Numbered from the stretch's first letter, positions 1-12,957 are shown. The stretch: 64,000 nt of DNA from Sindora glabra (GCA_020226215.1 CM035234.1:74789135-74853134); one strand, 5' to 3'. Translations and numbers: made by a program. Notes: generated by a model from the letters alone, not told the origin.

Positions 1-1028
1 TATAGATAGAGATTGAAATTTAAAAATGACATTTATTGGAAATTGAAAATGGAGATTATTGTTAATATACTAATTTTAAGATATTTATCCAAGGTGATGA
101 TTTGCCCAAAAAAAATATTATGCTAGAAAAATAATATATTAGACAAATAGTATTTTTATTTTTTTAAATATAAAAGTCATTATTTGACAAACTATTTTTA
201 AAATCTATTTTTAAAAATTATAACTTTAAATGTATAACTTAAAAATAAAAGAAAATTTTTGATATTTTTTTATAAAACTTAAGGGAAAAAGAAATGGTGG
301 ACTTCTGTGAAAATTAAGTCTTACTATCAAATAAATATAATAGAATAGGAGCAGGTTAGTAAAAATAAAAAAAAATTCAAGATGATTATTTGAAATTGGG
401 TTAATATTTTTAAGGAAAAGAGTCATAATTTATAGAAAATGACTCCTTTAAAATTTTCTTTTAAAAGATATTATTGAAAAATTAACAGTCTTCATGAAAG
501 AATTTTATAACAAGAGATTGAAGGAATTTTCTAAAAATCTAACCTTTTTATATAAATTTTTTCCTTACTTCTTGTGGTATATAAAAAATATTTTTATTAT
601 TCATAAAATATAAAAGTCTTAAAATTTTAAAATATAATCTTATGTCAAATAATTAGTAGACGAAATCATGTAAGGTTAACACTTTAAATATGATTGAAAT
701 GAAATATGTAAATATTAAGAATAAATTGCATGCATAGTATGGTCACATGGGTTATTACAATCCAAGTTCATAAATTATTGGACTTAATTATAGCACTTAG
801 TAATTATACATAATCAAACTAAGTGAAATGTGGTCTCTATAAGCAACCAGTGAATATAATAAGAACACCTATTATGCAGGAAAAGTGTTTAAAAAATATT
901 AACTAATAAGTAGTGAGTACAAATACTCAGTAAATTGTTAAGTAAATTCATAAATGTACACATATTTTTGTTTATTACATAAAAGTGCCAAGAGATATGC
1001 AGGTTTCCTTCTTATTACTCTTACCATC

Positions 1029-1075
1029 CTTATCCTACTCATTGCCATTCTTATCCTACTCATTGCCATTCTTAT
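1029..1075. repeat. two-copy tandem repeat of about 23 bp
   Basis: The unit CTTATCCTACTCATTGCCAT is present twice in direct succession, with further partial echoes before and after (1011-1110). Confidence 0.7.
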
Positions 1076-1164
1076 TCCTCCAAGCTAACTTTATCCTACT
1101 TGTCAATATAAAAAAGGAATCAAGCCATAACTTCCTCATTCATATTTAAATATGATATATGCCT

Positions 1165-1290
1165 TTTTAGATAATTATAGTGAAGATGACTTTTCAAATT
1201 TTTAGTACAATTTAGCTTATCCATTTTTAAGAAATTGCAATAAAGACAACCTTTCAAACTTCCAATACTAATTTAGTTTATCAAATAAGT
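1165..1290. repeat. two imperfect tandem copies of about 60 bp
   Basis: The stretch with GAAGATGACTTTTCAAA followed by an A/T-rich tail recurs as AAAGACAACCTTTCAAA with a similar tail. These are two diverged neighbouring copies with no coding content. Confidence 0.45.
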
Positions 1291-1954
1291 TATCATAGGC
1301 CTTCATTTCATGAGAGGATCAAAATATCATCTTTTTCATAGTTATCATTTATAGCCTTAAATAAAATTCAAGATCATATAGGCTTATCATATTAAATTTT
1401 CAATCTCATTTTGATAATAATAAATTTAAGGCATATAACAATAGTATTCAAAATTATATCCAAACTATTTCAAATGGGCTAACTTTAATAAAATAATATT
1501 TATATATAAATCTATATATGAGTATCATGCATATTTTTTCCTTGTAGGACCATATGACTTCCAAGAAGGTAAAGTAAGGTTAGAAAACATAATTACTTAT
1601 AATAATTTAAGTATGCTTAAAGTTAAATTTTTAGAACAAAAATATTTGTATAGAATTAAAAAGTTGCTTTTCTTATATAGATAAAAATAATATCTTTTTT
1701 CTAAGCCCAACATACTTGAAGCACCTATATTTCCTTTTCTACTTTATAAATCTTTATTTTTTTAGATCGAATTAATACCATAAATAATGCACATATATAT
1801 ATCATCATCCTTATCATCATTATATTATTATTATTATTATTTATTTTTAAGGAGTGACCTACAGTTTCATCAGCCATTTTTTGTATAATTAACCATTCCT
1901 TGAAAGCATGAAAAGGTGCTTATTGAAAGCCACCATTTATAAGATAATTATGAC

Positions 1955-1958
<4 letters not shown>

Positions 1959-1987
<29 letters not shown>
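1959..1987. repeat. (AT)n microsatellite
   Basis: About 14 uninterrupted AT dinucleotides. Confidence 0.9.
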
Positions 1988-1989
<2 letters not shown>

Positions 1990-2378
1990 GATAGCACCAT
2001 TTATATAAAAGGAAAATATAGTAGTATATATTTCAAATATATACATTTTTTGAATAAAAAAAATGAAGAAGTTTTCACTCACTGAAATTTCTCCACAAAT
2101 TTTTAAGGAAATGCTTAAAAATATCAAAATCATATTATTTTATTTAAATTAATATTTTCAATAAAATAAAGAAATATGGAAGAGGAAGAATTTTTATTAA
2201 ACTAAAATAACCAAAAGATTGAAATATCTATAGACTTAGGTTGTAAGTTGGCCTTGTCGTAAGTGAAAAAAGAAAAAAAAATTGAGATTGAAGAAGTTAG
2301 GTTACTGAAGGAGATGGCTGGTGGTCTGATTTGGTTTTGAGTTTTATAAGGTGCCTACACATATATACATATGCACAT

Positions 2379-2380
<2 letters not shown>

Positions 2381-2409
<29 letters not shown>
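2381..2409. repeat. (AG)n microsatellite
   Basis: About 14 AG units followed by a few GATA units. Confidence 0.9.
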
Positions 2410-2413
<4 letters not shown>

Positions 2414-2967
2414 TAGATGGATAGAAAGAATACATTTATTATTTTAAAATCTTCAAGATTTTGAAGTAAATATGTGTAAAAGAAAAAATAAGTAGGAAGA
2501 GTGCTTGGTTTGATGACCACATGTGAAAATTTTTATTTTTATCCTATTTTAATAAAATATGAATATAATGTTGTACTAGTGTATGAATAAAATTATATTT
2601 TTTCATGTAAAATTTGCATATGGATAAAATAAGTAAAATTCAATGATACTAAAATTATTTTTGATTTTATAAAATTCAATTATTTTACTTGTAACTCTAT
2701 ATCATTTTTTAAACATTTTATATGATATCAAGCCAAAAAATTATAATTTTGATATTAAAATTTTCCTTGTAAAATCTACTTTCCAAAATATTTTTTTCAA
2801 AATTTTTTGATGCTTTTATGATCTTATAAAAATTAAAAAAATCATAAATGTAATATAAACTATAATCTAATTACTTATTATTACTTTCTTAGACTTTTGT
2901 TATCTTACTAAGGCCTTAAATGGCCACCCGCTACCCCAGACTCATTTTTTTTGTTAAGTTTAGTAGT

Positions 2968-2970
<3 letters not shown>

Positions 2971-3020
<50 letters not shown>
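2971..3020. repeat. (GT)25 microsatellite
   Basis: Twenty-five perfect GT units. The open frame running through it is only the translation of the repeat. Confidence 0.95.
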
Positions 3021-3022
<2 letters not shown>

Positions 3023-5825
3023 TTGCAAAGTTTTCCAATAGGCTTAAGTATGCCTTTAGTTTTTTTTTTTTTTCATTTCCAAAAATTTTACTAGGATTTC
3101 TTTTACTTTTCTATTAAGTTTTTATTCTACTCACTTATTATTAATCATATTTTTAATTATCTTAACTAATTTTTTAGCAAATGTTATATTTTTAAATTGT
3201 TCTTTTATTTTAAATGTTAGTTTTATAATTAAATAAAATATTATTTATTTATTTATCCAAACACCATTTATTTCTTGTATTCTTTATATCCAAAAATAAT
3301 TTATAAAGATAATTTTAGAGTACAGTTCCTTAAAAAAAATCTAAACAAATCCATTTCATTTGCATTCTTTAATTTTTGAAAAGTTTTAAAGAGTCAAATT
3401 CACAGTCTTTTATTTTGAACTTCTTCCTTTTTTATTAAATTATATCATTTTAATAAAAAAATAAGTTAAATTAAGCTTTTTCTTCCGATAGTTTCATGTT
3501 TTTTTAAGTGACTACCTTTTGTTTAAAACTTTTGAATTAGATATCCATAGTTTGTATTGTTTCTAATTGAGTATTCATCATTAAAATTCTCTTAACTTTG
3601 TTACCTTTTTGGTAAATAATTCCATTACTTTTTGCTTATATGTATGAAGGAATTTCTACTGGGTATTGTATTGACCATTTTGTACTCGTACATGGAATCC
3701 CTGCTCTTACATGGTCATGGCTTTTGTTAACCTTTATCTTTATGACCTATCACCTCTTCTAACTCATAATTATTCTCATCGATCACTGCCACCATGAAAA
3801 CTTTATCCATCTCCCCAAATGCTACTACTGATGTTATTATTATTTTTCCTTTCATTGCCATAAAGCACCCATATTTTCTTCCTTATCCCACCAATATCAT
3901 TAAAATTGTTGATGTCTCCAACCTTCATTCACTTACAATTGTTGCTTCACTGGCTATTTGTGTAACATTAAAGACATCAGCCATTTTCTTATCAAATGAG
4001 CCAAGTTAGTTCATGATTGGTGTTTTTTTGTTGATGAAGTAGTAATCAACAATAATAAAGCTTTCTTAGGGTAGTTAAAAACCTTTTATGGTGGCTAAAT
4101 CTATCATAACCTTCTTCATTCGATCTTATTCTTTCCAATATAGAAACTTGGAAGGTGATTAAAAAATGAAAGCTTTTACAAATTGACAATTGAAATGGAG
4201 GAAAAAGAGCTTTACTATATTTATGATACATTTTACTATCTTTGTTTAAGATGAAAAAATAAGCCACATAAGGCCATTGTTTATCGCATCATTAAATTTT
4301 AGATTGAAATTGGGTAAAATTGATGATAGGGATACAATTAAAAATTAAAGTAAATTATAGTTATTTAGTTCTAAATTTTTAAACTATAAGTAATTGTTTC
4401 AAAAAAGTTAGAAAGTGCAAGGAGCAAAAGATTAATTTAACCTAAAAGTATATCTTTATCTTTCTTCTTACATCCTAAATTTACTTTCTTAATTTGATAA
4501 TTTCCCCAAAAAATAGAGATTAGCCTCATGCTTGGATGAAAGTAAAATTGAAAGAAAGAAAAGAAATTTTTTAATTAAAAAAATAGAAAGAAAAAAAAAT
4601 ATTAAAAATTTTATGTATAACAATAATATTAACCATAAATTTTAATATTTCATTTTCTTTTCTTTTTTTTCTTCTTTTAATCCACACAAAGAAAATTTTT
4701 GAAAAATTTATTTTCTTACTTTCTTTTCCTTCTATCAAGCATGGAGTAAGGGATTTCATATTCCATTGATGTAGGTCTTTTTTTTCAAATAGTTTATATT
4801 ACTAAAACAATATTAGACATGAAATTAGAAGATTATGGAGTGGCTTTCTTTGCCCTACCCTTGTTGAAAATAATGAAGATACTAATGGTTTTGATAAAAT
4901 CATGTAAATTTAGGTCCTAGATGTGAAACCTGCAAAATAAAGAAAAAGTAATTTGATGCCGAAGTTATTAGGTTTATAGATATAATGATAAAAGGTATTA
5001 TATATAAAACATATATATGATGCTAAACAATAATTTATTGTTACAATAGGTAAAATTAGGATTTGTAGTCTGAGTCCCAGTTAAATGATAACAGTATCTA
5101 TATATAGGTTGTGAAGGGCCTTTAATCGTAGGTTTTAGAAACTTCTAGCAAGTTTCTAGTGATATTTCAAGTTAATGTCCTATTAGATATAAGACTAATG
5201 AGAGTTCTTTCTAGAGTTTGAGTTGTTAAAATCCAATAAGTGTTAAGTCAAGCTATGAAAAAGGGGATCGTGTTTGCTCTTTAGTTTATTTGGATAAAAG
5301 AGATTCAATTAAATATTCGTTATCCAATTTCTTTGGATAAAAGGAAATGGATTAGAAAGAGAGAGAAGGAAATTTTATGTGCTATCCTTTCCTTTGTTTG
5401 GGAGTTATGCCTTAAAGAGGGGAAGGAAATGGAAGGTTATAATTAATCCTCCAAGGACTTCCATTCTTGAATATTTTATATCCTTCCAAATTAGGGGATT
5501 TAGGAGATTATTTATTAATTTACTTTTTTAACCCTATTTTATTCTTTAATTTATATTTATATTTACATTTTTATTATTTCATTATTATTTTCATTCAAAT
5601 TAAAAAATATTATCTGCATTTTTTAAGAAATATCTAGCATGTAAAAACATATATATTATAATTATAAAATTTTTTGAATAAAAAATATAAAATTATCTTT
5701 TTTTGTTATTAATAATAATTAAATTTCATAATTGTAACCTTATGTTTATGTATACATGCACATTCACCATTATCTTAACCTATACATATTTGGTTTTAGG
5801 GTAAATATGAGTTAGATTATTTTTT

Positions 5826-6260
5826 ATATTATTAAATAAAGGTTATGTTTGATTGTGGCAAGAAATTGTATAAGCAATGTGATTGGTCTTTGGTATGATA
5901 ACAGTGCTTGCCTTTCACCCTTAATTGTTGAATTGCATGCTATTTATAAAGCTTTACTTATGTTTCACAAATTTAGGGAGCAATAGGGCTTGTAAAAAAT
6001 GATTGTAAGCACGAATTAAATGCTCTTCTTTATATTTCTCTTTACCTATTAAGGGTTAGCTCTGTATTTGAATTTGTTTTAAAATCGTTTAGGTTCCTTT
6101 TTAATGTTTCCTTAATTTGGAGTAGAAATTCTTATAATTCGGTTCTGCATAAGGCCATAAAATGTGTTGAATTTATAATAAGGAGTGGCACAGGACATTT
6201 ATTTATGATTCTTTTCCTTCTATTGGTATTGTTACAATTTATAACAAGGCCTTTATTTTA
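5826..6260 (+). mobile_element. LINE remnant, RNase H-like region
   Basis: One frame reads ISNVIGLWYDNSACLSPLIV, then ELHAIYKALLMFHKF. This is the layout of the RNase H domain at the end of plant non-LTR retroelements: a strand with a conserved G, then A/VE-L-A-I-x-x-A-L. The frame is then broken by stops. The following sequence is T-rich and ends near a run of A (6284-6291), as a LINE 3' tail would. The reverse transcriptase is absent. The call rests on pattern similarity only. Confidence 0.42.
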
Positions 6261-6639
6261 GTGTAATGCATTTTCATTTTGTAACAAAAAAGGGAGTCAT
6301 ATTAAATTAATTCATGATAATTTTTCCATAAATCTTTATTCATAATTATAGCATTATTGCATGATAACTTACCATATTATTTTTTATAAAGAAATTTTTT
6401 TAGAGAGAGAAAATATTTTATAAAAAAATTTAGATAGACATTTTTAAAAAAAAAGATTGATTATAAAAAACTCATTAATGAATTGACTTTTTAAAATGGA
6501 TAAAATTGTTATATATCTTAGTTTAACTCTTAATTATTCTTCCTTATATAATATTAGACATGTAAATTATGGAAAAAAATAATGACTTAATCATCTATTT
6601 TCCTCCACTCTCCTTCCCTTCATTCTTCTTCATTATTTT
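6261..6639. other. AT-rich spacer
   Basis: Nothing recognisable between the LINE relic and the copia 5' LTR. Confidence 0.5.
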
Positions 6640-7195
6640 TGTTAAGGAAGCATCATTGTCTTAAATAAATAAATAAGTCAAACTCACGAAGTTTCTAGAT
6701 ATTAGGCTAAGTATTATAACTATATAATAACTCATCTAACTAACTAAAGAACTAAAAGAATATTATATAAATATAAAAAGAATTAGAATACTTCCTATCA
6801 CTTTATTAGTAGAAAGGTTTTTAATTCATGGATAGTGATAAGGTGGTAATGCTCTACCATCTTAAAAAGTTTATATAAAGAGCCTTTATGGGTGTAAGGA
6901 AGAATACATATAGCACGTGATTGTGCTTCTAAAGCTTTTGTGTGTGTGTGTGTGTGTGAAGTGAATATCCAATCATATGTAAGGTGTACAATAGTGTTGT
7001 GTGCTTTAGTAATTCTCATAACGTGAAGTTTAAGTGTTGTAAATGTGCGAAGAAATTATTAAATATGTTAGCAAGGTACCTAAGAGTGAGTGCTTTAGTA
7101 TTATGAGAGTGTAAACACTATTAGTGTGTGTCAGTGGTTTTCTTATCAATAAAAATTAGTTTATTGGTCATGTGCGAGTAATGGTTTTTCTTAAT
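6640..7195 (+). mobile_element. Ty1-copia 5' LTR (degenerate)
   Basis: It aligns along its length with the LTRs at 9955-11855 and 14406-14948. Shared blocks are AAGGAAGCAT near the start, the GTGTGTG run near 6940, AAGTGTTG near 7030 and AATAAAAATTAG near the end. It starts with TGTTA but lacks some bases just inside that end. A degenerate primer-binding site complementary to initiator tRNA-Met (TGGTACTCAAGCAGG) follows at 7200, which supports this as the 5' LTR. No matching target duplication was found with the 3' copy. Confidence 0.7.
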
Positions 7196-7199
7196 AATT

Positions 7200-9954
7200 T
7201 GGTACTCAAGCAGGATGATCTCATAGTGGTTTTAAGAAGTGGTGAAAGCGAATTATTTGTGGGGAGCTTTTCTACACAAAGTATAGTTAAGGATTATAAT
7301 ATTACTGGTTTGGGATCAAGTAACACAATATGTAGAAATTTCATCAAATCACAATGGCGTAGATTCAAGTGCTTGGTGGAATTAAAAAGCCTAATGGGTA
7401 AAATTATAACATATGGCAAATGTATATGGAGTTATATCTCCAAGGTTAGGATTTATAGGATACTATGGGTGGTAATGAGACCATGCCACCTTATGAAATA
7501 GATGTAGCAACATTACACATATGAAGGTGAAAGTAGGAAAAGCCATGTTCATGATTAAGACTACAGTAAAGAAGGAAATACTGGAGCACATGGGAAAGTT
7601 GAAGATGCTAAATAAGGTTTAGGGCACCTTGCAAAACTTTTTTAAAGATAAATGACACATGACTACAATTATTAAAGAATAAGTTGTTATTAATCATGCA
7701 ATGAGACATGATGATTAACTAATGCTTTAGTAATGTAAAAACTATCTATTAAGAAATTACTGAATTAGATCCTAATAGTAATATTTCCTAGAAAAGTATA
7801 AGAAGAATTATTATACATCGTTAATGCTCGAATATAGAAGTTTTATTGTTGCTATTCAAGGTTGGCCAAACACAACCTATATTTATAGAATTAAAAAATT
7901 TGTTGGCTAACTAAGAGGATTTAGCCAAACAAATGGCTTAAGCCTTTATCAAAAGTGAAAAAGAAGCACTCTTTAGTAGTAAGAAAAAGAAGAATCATAA
8001 AGAAATGAAAAAAATGAATATAAAGACAAAAAGAAGAAGGAAAATGAGTTTCAATTTACAAGGGTTTGATAAAATGGTAATAAAAAGGATCTATTATGCT
8101 ATAGTTATGGAAATAAGGGACATTTTGCATGAGATTATTCACCAAGAAAGAAAAAGACAATGAAGAACAATATTTCCATTTCTAACAGTCAACAAGAAGT
8201 AAAAAATTGCAAGAATGAAGAAAAATAGAATGTTAGTGCATCATGGGCAATGGTTGAAGAAAAGTTCTACCTTGATGAAGGTAAGGAATCATATCATGAG
8301 AAGTAATGACATTTGGGAAAGCTATTTAGTAGAAATGGTGAAAAGAGTGAAGTTAAGGTTCAAAAAAAGATGGAAAAGCAAGTAGATGGTGAAAAAGAGA
8401 TCATAAGTGCTGCAAAAATAAAAAATAAAGATAAGCCTACATCATATAAGGAAGCTTCATAGAAGGAGGAATGGAATAAGGCAATAAAGGAAAAATATCT
8501 TGACATTAGAACAAAACTAAACTTAAAAATTAGGGCCAAGGCTTATAGATGTTAAACCTATATCCTGCAAATACGTTTACAAAGTGAAGACTCATTTTTA
8601 TGGATTCATAGAAAGATACAAAGCTTGCTTAGTTTCATAAGGATTTTCATAACAGTATAGATAAACTATAATAAAACATTTAGCCCAATAATGAGGATAA
8701 CTATCGTACATGTTCTATTGGCAATAGGAGCGAGGTATGTTATGGTAAATGGATAGATAGAATACTTTCTTACATGGATAAATTGATTAAGACATCTATA
8801 TAAAGTAACTAAGAGGATTTGAGAATAGATTCCATCTCAACTATATGTGCAAGCTCAAAAAGGTGTTACATGAGTTAAAGCAAGCATTAAGAGCAGGATA
8901 TGGAAGATCATAAAATTTCTACTATCGTGTGGACATTATCTCACCTTATCCAATTTAGGCTTGTTTGTTATGGTACATAATGGAAAACTAGCAATAATAC
9001 TAGTGTATGTGGGTGATTTAATAATTATTGGAAATGATGTTAAGGAGACTCGCTAAATAAGAAAAAAAATCTATCAGTTCATTTTCAAATGAAGGAGCTT
9101 AAAAAGCTAAAATAATTTCATAGGCTTAAGGTGGATTACATAAGTGGAAGACTATTTTATGCAAACAAAAGTATATAAAAGGATTTTCTTGAGAGATTTG
9201 GCATGACAAATTGCAAGTCATTATCAACACTAGTGAAGGCTAATGCAAAGCTATATGCACATGAAGGAAAAGATTTAGAAGATAAGACTTTATATTGACA
9301 ATTGATCGGAAGCCTCATCTACCTAATTTTGACAAAATAAGACATATCCTATGTAGTTGGAGTGGTTAATAGATACATGCAAAATCCAAAGAAGCTTTAT
9401 CTAAAAGTAGCTCGAAGAGTCTTAAGGTATATTAATGGTATGATAAACTATGGCTTGTTTTATCTAAATGGCAAGGCATTATAGTTGGTTGGATATTGCG
9501 ATGCTAATTATGCTAAAGATTACAATACTCGAAGGTCAACATCTAAGTATGTATTTACACTTGGATCAGGAGCAATGTCCTAGTGCAAAAAAAGGTAACC
9601 AATAGTGTCATTATCAATGATAGAGGTAGAATACAAAGCAATAGCTATAGTAACATAAAAATGCATGTGGTTGATACAGGTAATGAAGGATTTACATCAA
9701 CCAACTGGTGGTGCAGTTCCATTGCATTGTGATAATCAGTCTGTGATACATTTGGTAGAAAAACTAATATTTCGTGCAAGAATAAAGCACATTGAGGTGC
9801 ATTATGACTTCATCATAGAAAAGATACTGAATGAAAAGATCGAAATAAAGCAAGTGAAGAGCGATAAGCAAGAAGCAAACATATTGACAAAAGGACTCAG
9901 TAGAGCTATATTTTCAAGGCTACAAAATCAATTCGGATTGTGTAAAAGAGTTGG
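7200..9954 (+). mobile_element. Ty1-copia internal region, defective
   Basis: Recognisable pieces in order are: a gag zinc knuckle (CYSYGNKGHFA near 8097) that has lost its second cysteine and carries a stop; reverse transcriptase from about 8440, where the catalytic box reads YVGDLIIIGND near 9005-9040 instead of YVDD; and RNase H from about 9290 (LIGSLIYLILTK, then SMIEVEYKAIA and the CDNQSVIHLVE to HIEVHYDFI segment, the last open at 9665-9991). Only about 280 bp separate the zinc knuckle from the reverse transcriptase, so protease and integrase are essentially missing. Many stops and shifts interrupt all domains. It cannot be autonomous. The domain order (RT and RNase H last, next to the LTR) fits Ty1-copia and not Ty3. 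Confidence 0.85.
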
Positions 9955-10336
9955 TGTTATGAGAGAGTATAAGGAAGCATTACTGACTTAAATAAATGGA
10001 TCAAACTCATAAAGTTTTTAGGTATTAGGCTAAGTGTGTTGTAGCTGTATAATAGCCCATTTAGTAAACTAAAGAACCAAAATCAAAAGAACTCTAGGTA
10101 AATATAGAAAGAAGTAGAACACTTCTTAATGCCTCATTGTTGGGAAGGTTTTGGATTCATGGAAAGTGATAAAGCGATAGTACTTTGTTGCTTTAGGAAG
10201 TATTATATATAGCATAAAGCTTGTGTGTGTGTGTGGAGTGAGTGTTAAATCAAGTGTAAGGTGTGTATTAGTATTGTGTGCTTTGATACCCGTAAGGTGA
10301 AGCTTAAGTGTTGCAAGTGTATCAAGAAAATTTTAA

Positions 10337-11765
10337 AGGATCGTTTGGTTCAATCAGAGAAAGGGAAATGAATCAACAAAGAGAAATAGAAGGAAAGGAA
10401 ATGAAAACCTTATAATTACTCATTTTGTTTGGTTCAAACTAAAAAGAGAATTAAGTATTTTTAATTTACTTATAATTATTATTTTATTAATTTTATTTTA
10501 TTTACTAATATTATAGTTTTTTAATTATTTAATATTAATTATTAATATCTTATTTGTATTATTTTAATTATTACTTTTATTATTCAAAGTATTATTAATA
10601 TCTTAATAATAAGTAATATTATTTCAATAATATTAATTATTATTTTTAATAATTATTATATTAATATTTTATTTTTATTTTTATTATTTTATTTATTACT
10701 ATATTTTTATTTATTATTTTTATAAGTAAGACAGTTATTATTTTATTATAAATATTTATTATTATTGTATTATTATGATTAAATTATTAAAATTTTATTA
10801 ATATTTTTAATTCTTATATTATTAAATATTTTATTATAATAATTATTTTTAATTATTAATATCTTGTTAATATTATTTTAATTATTACTTTTATTAATTA
10901 AATTATTATTAATATCTTAATAGTAAGTAATATTATTTCAATAATATTAATTATTATTTTTAATAGTTACTATATTAATATTTTATTTTTATTTTTATTA
11001 TTTTATTTATTACTATATTATTTATTTATTATTTTTGTAACTATGATATTTATTATTTTATTATAAATATTTATTATTATTTTTTTATTATGATTAAATT
11101 ATTAAAATTTTATCAATATTATTAATTCTTATATTATTAAATAATTTATTATAATAATTATTTTCAATTATTAATATCTTATTAATATTATTTTAATTAT
11201 TACTTTTATTAGTTAAATTATTATTAATTTCTTGACAATAAATAATATTATTTCAATAATATTAATTATTATTTATTTAATTATTATTTTTAATTATTAT
11301 ATTTATTATTTTATTATTAATATTATTAATTATTTTTAGGTTATTAAATATTTTATATTAACTACTATTTATTATTTTTGTAATTATCTAAATTTGATTA
11401 TTAATATCTTATTAATATTATTAATTTTTATATTATTAAATAGTTTATTATAATAATTATTATATAATTATTTATTTTTATTTAATTAATTTTATTATTA
11501 ACCATTATTTAATAATTATTTTATTTTTTAATTATTATTTTATTATAAAATTTTATTATTATATTAAGGATGATAAATTTAAAATTCAAAATGAGAAAAT
11601 GTGATTCTCTAAGAAATTAGGGGGATCACCATTTCTCATTTAGAATAATTTCATTAAGGAAAAGTGAGGAAACGGAATAAATTTTTGTTGAATTAAACAA
11701 AAACAAAAAAATAAAATTCTATCATTTTCTTTCTCTTTCTGAATTACCTTCAACCAAACGGTTCT
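10337..11765. mobile_element. Tourist/PIF-type TIR element, 1.4 kb, extremely AT-rich inside
   Basis: The left end (AGGATCGTTTGGTTCAATC) and the reverse complement of the right end (AGAACCGTTTGGTTGAAGG) form terminal inverted repeats, extended by AGAGAAAG/AAAGAGAAAG. A 3-bp TAA is repeated on both sides (10334-10336 and 11766-11768), as for PIF/Harbinger-type insertions. The homologous LTR at 14406-14948 has the uninterrupted site. The interior from about 10440 to 11570 is almost pure A and T and has no open frame. It is a non-autonomous element. Confidence 0.75.
10530..11300. repeat. internal tandem repeats of about 310 bp inside the Tourist-like element
   Basis: The block running from TTAATATCTTATTAATATTA through AGTAATATTATTTCAATAAT to TTATTATAAATATTTATTA recurs with small changes near 10530, 10850 and (partly) 11160. 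The element therefore grew by internal tandem duplication. Confidence 0.55.
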
Positions 11766-11855
11766 TAAGTAAATATTATTAGTAAGTGATTTTGTGATTA
11801 ATAAGAATTAATAAAATTAATCCATTTGTTATGTGCAAATGCCATTTTTTTAAGA

Positions 11856-12726
11856 CCTTCCCTTCCTAACTCTTCAAACATACCATAAATTGAGTCTAGA
11901 GCCAAACCAATCATAAATGAAATTCAAGAATTACAACTTTCACTAGATTTGGAGAATTATTTAAATGGTATTGCTTATAAGGATCACCATAGAGTGAAAG
12001 GCACCATTTATTTTGACAACATTTTTCAGACAAGCAATATCATATATTTATATTTATACTTAAAAAATATTAACAAAAGAGAAAATATTTTTAAATGTGC
12101 GGAGCGTGCATAAAAAAATAACATCCGCCACTTTAAAGAAGAAATTGGTTCCCAAACATTGCCATTTTATTATGCATTATCTTGTTGATCACAAGGCATA
12201 CTTATTAATCTAGAAGAAAATAAGAATTCCTTACACAAAATACTCTCCTAGAAAAAAAAAAGGGAGCGGGGTATAACAGTCCTGACTTGAAAATTAGACA
12301 TAATTACATCTTGGTGCTAAAAAAGTGGATACTACTTCATCATCATCGTAGGAAAAAAAAAGGATGGTGCTTCTTTTTCTTTTCTTGACCGATCCCTTTC
12401 TTTTCTTTTCTTTCTTTTCCTTTTTGTCTAAATTGGATGCTAGAAATTAAGCAGCTGCTATCTTCTCAAAATAAAAAAACAGTAGAATATACCTTTTGAG
12501 TGAGTACTAAGATGAGAGTAAAACATTTTTTTTCAATTATGGGAGCGGGAGATTCATAATTACTTCCTTTTTCCTCTATAATGAAATACAACTTGTGACT
12601 AATTAAGCTGAGATACGAAGAGTTTCCTAACAAATTATTACATAATCCATATTCAGAATCAGAGCAAAATAAATCCATAACGAGGTATTATGTTTGTAAA
12701 TGCTCTCTCAACTAATCTCCAATTCA
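11856..12726. repeat. copy 1 of duplicated 3' flank of gene 1
   Basis: This is close to identical with 14949-15817, including an A-run followed by GGGAGCGGGGTATAACAG and the pyrimidine tract near 12370. It corresponds to the sequence downstream of the stop codon of the gene at 15818-16635, so it is presumably 3' untranslated and flanking DNA. The 70-codon minus frame at 12466-12678 also exists in copy 2 and has no family resemblance, so I take it as non-coding. Confidence 0.75.
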
Positions 12727-12870
12727 TCACTCTTTCTCTGTAATATCAGCTTTTGGTGATGATGAAGACGAAGTTGAATCTGGACTTCGCAATCCGTATT
12801 CCACATCCTCCCCAGATTCCGTCATTTCCTCATTTTTCACCTTCTCATCAACAAACAGCATATTCAGTCT
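12727..12870 (-). pseudogene. duplicated last exon of the coiled-coil gene (exon 3 only)
   Basis: This 144-bp stretch matches exon 3 of the gene at 15818-16635, including the stop codon and acceptor. Only a few substitutions are seen, for example Ala to Thr near the C-terminus. Part of the preceding intron is present up to about 12957, where the similarity stops. Exons 1 and 2 and the promoter were not duplicated. It therefore cannot encode the protein by itself. It lies downstream of the intact gene on the same strand, so only a long read-through transcript could include it. Confidence 0.85.
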
Positions 12871-12957
12871 CTTTCCCATATGCAATTTCACTAATTTTTA
12901 CAACAGAACATTGAGTAAATTTGGAAACATTTTGAATAAATTTAGAAACATTTATCT

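Larger units (their letters stand above)
1..5825. other. AT-rich intergenic DNA, no gene seen
   Basis: No convincing coding region, RNA gene or complete transposon was found. Open frames are short, of low complexity and match no family I recognise. Microsatellites and short tandem repeats inside it are listed separately. Position 3640-4020 is slightly less AT-rich and has a 71-codon open frame, but it shows no domain, splice sites or codon bias and I do not call it a gene. Confidence 0.6.
9955..11855 (+). mobile_element. copia 3' LTR, split by a Tourist-like insertion
   Basis: The LTR starts at TGTTAT (9955) and ends near TAAGA (11855, TAACA in the duplicate copy). It is interrupted at 10337-11765 by a terminal-inverted-repeat element. 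With the insert removed it aligns with the intact LTR at 14406-14948, apart from a short deletion just after the insertion point. Confidence 0.8.

Noticed and set aside
2920..3117. 65-codon plus frame with a Cys-Val repeat
   Set aside because: It is the translation of the (GT)25 microsatellite, with no coding support on either side.
3794..4009. 71-codon plus frame with hydrophobic start
   Set aside because: No domain, no splice context, and composition like the neighbouring pyrimidine-rich DNA.
12466..12678. 70-codon minus frame nearly identical at 15548-15769
   Set aside because: The identity comes from the segmental duplication of the gene's 3' flank. The frame has no domain and lies downstream of the real stop codon.
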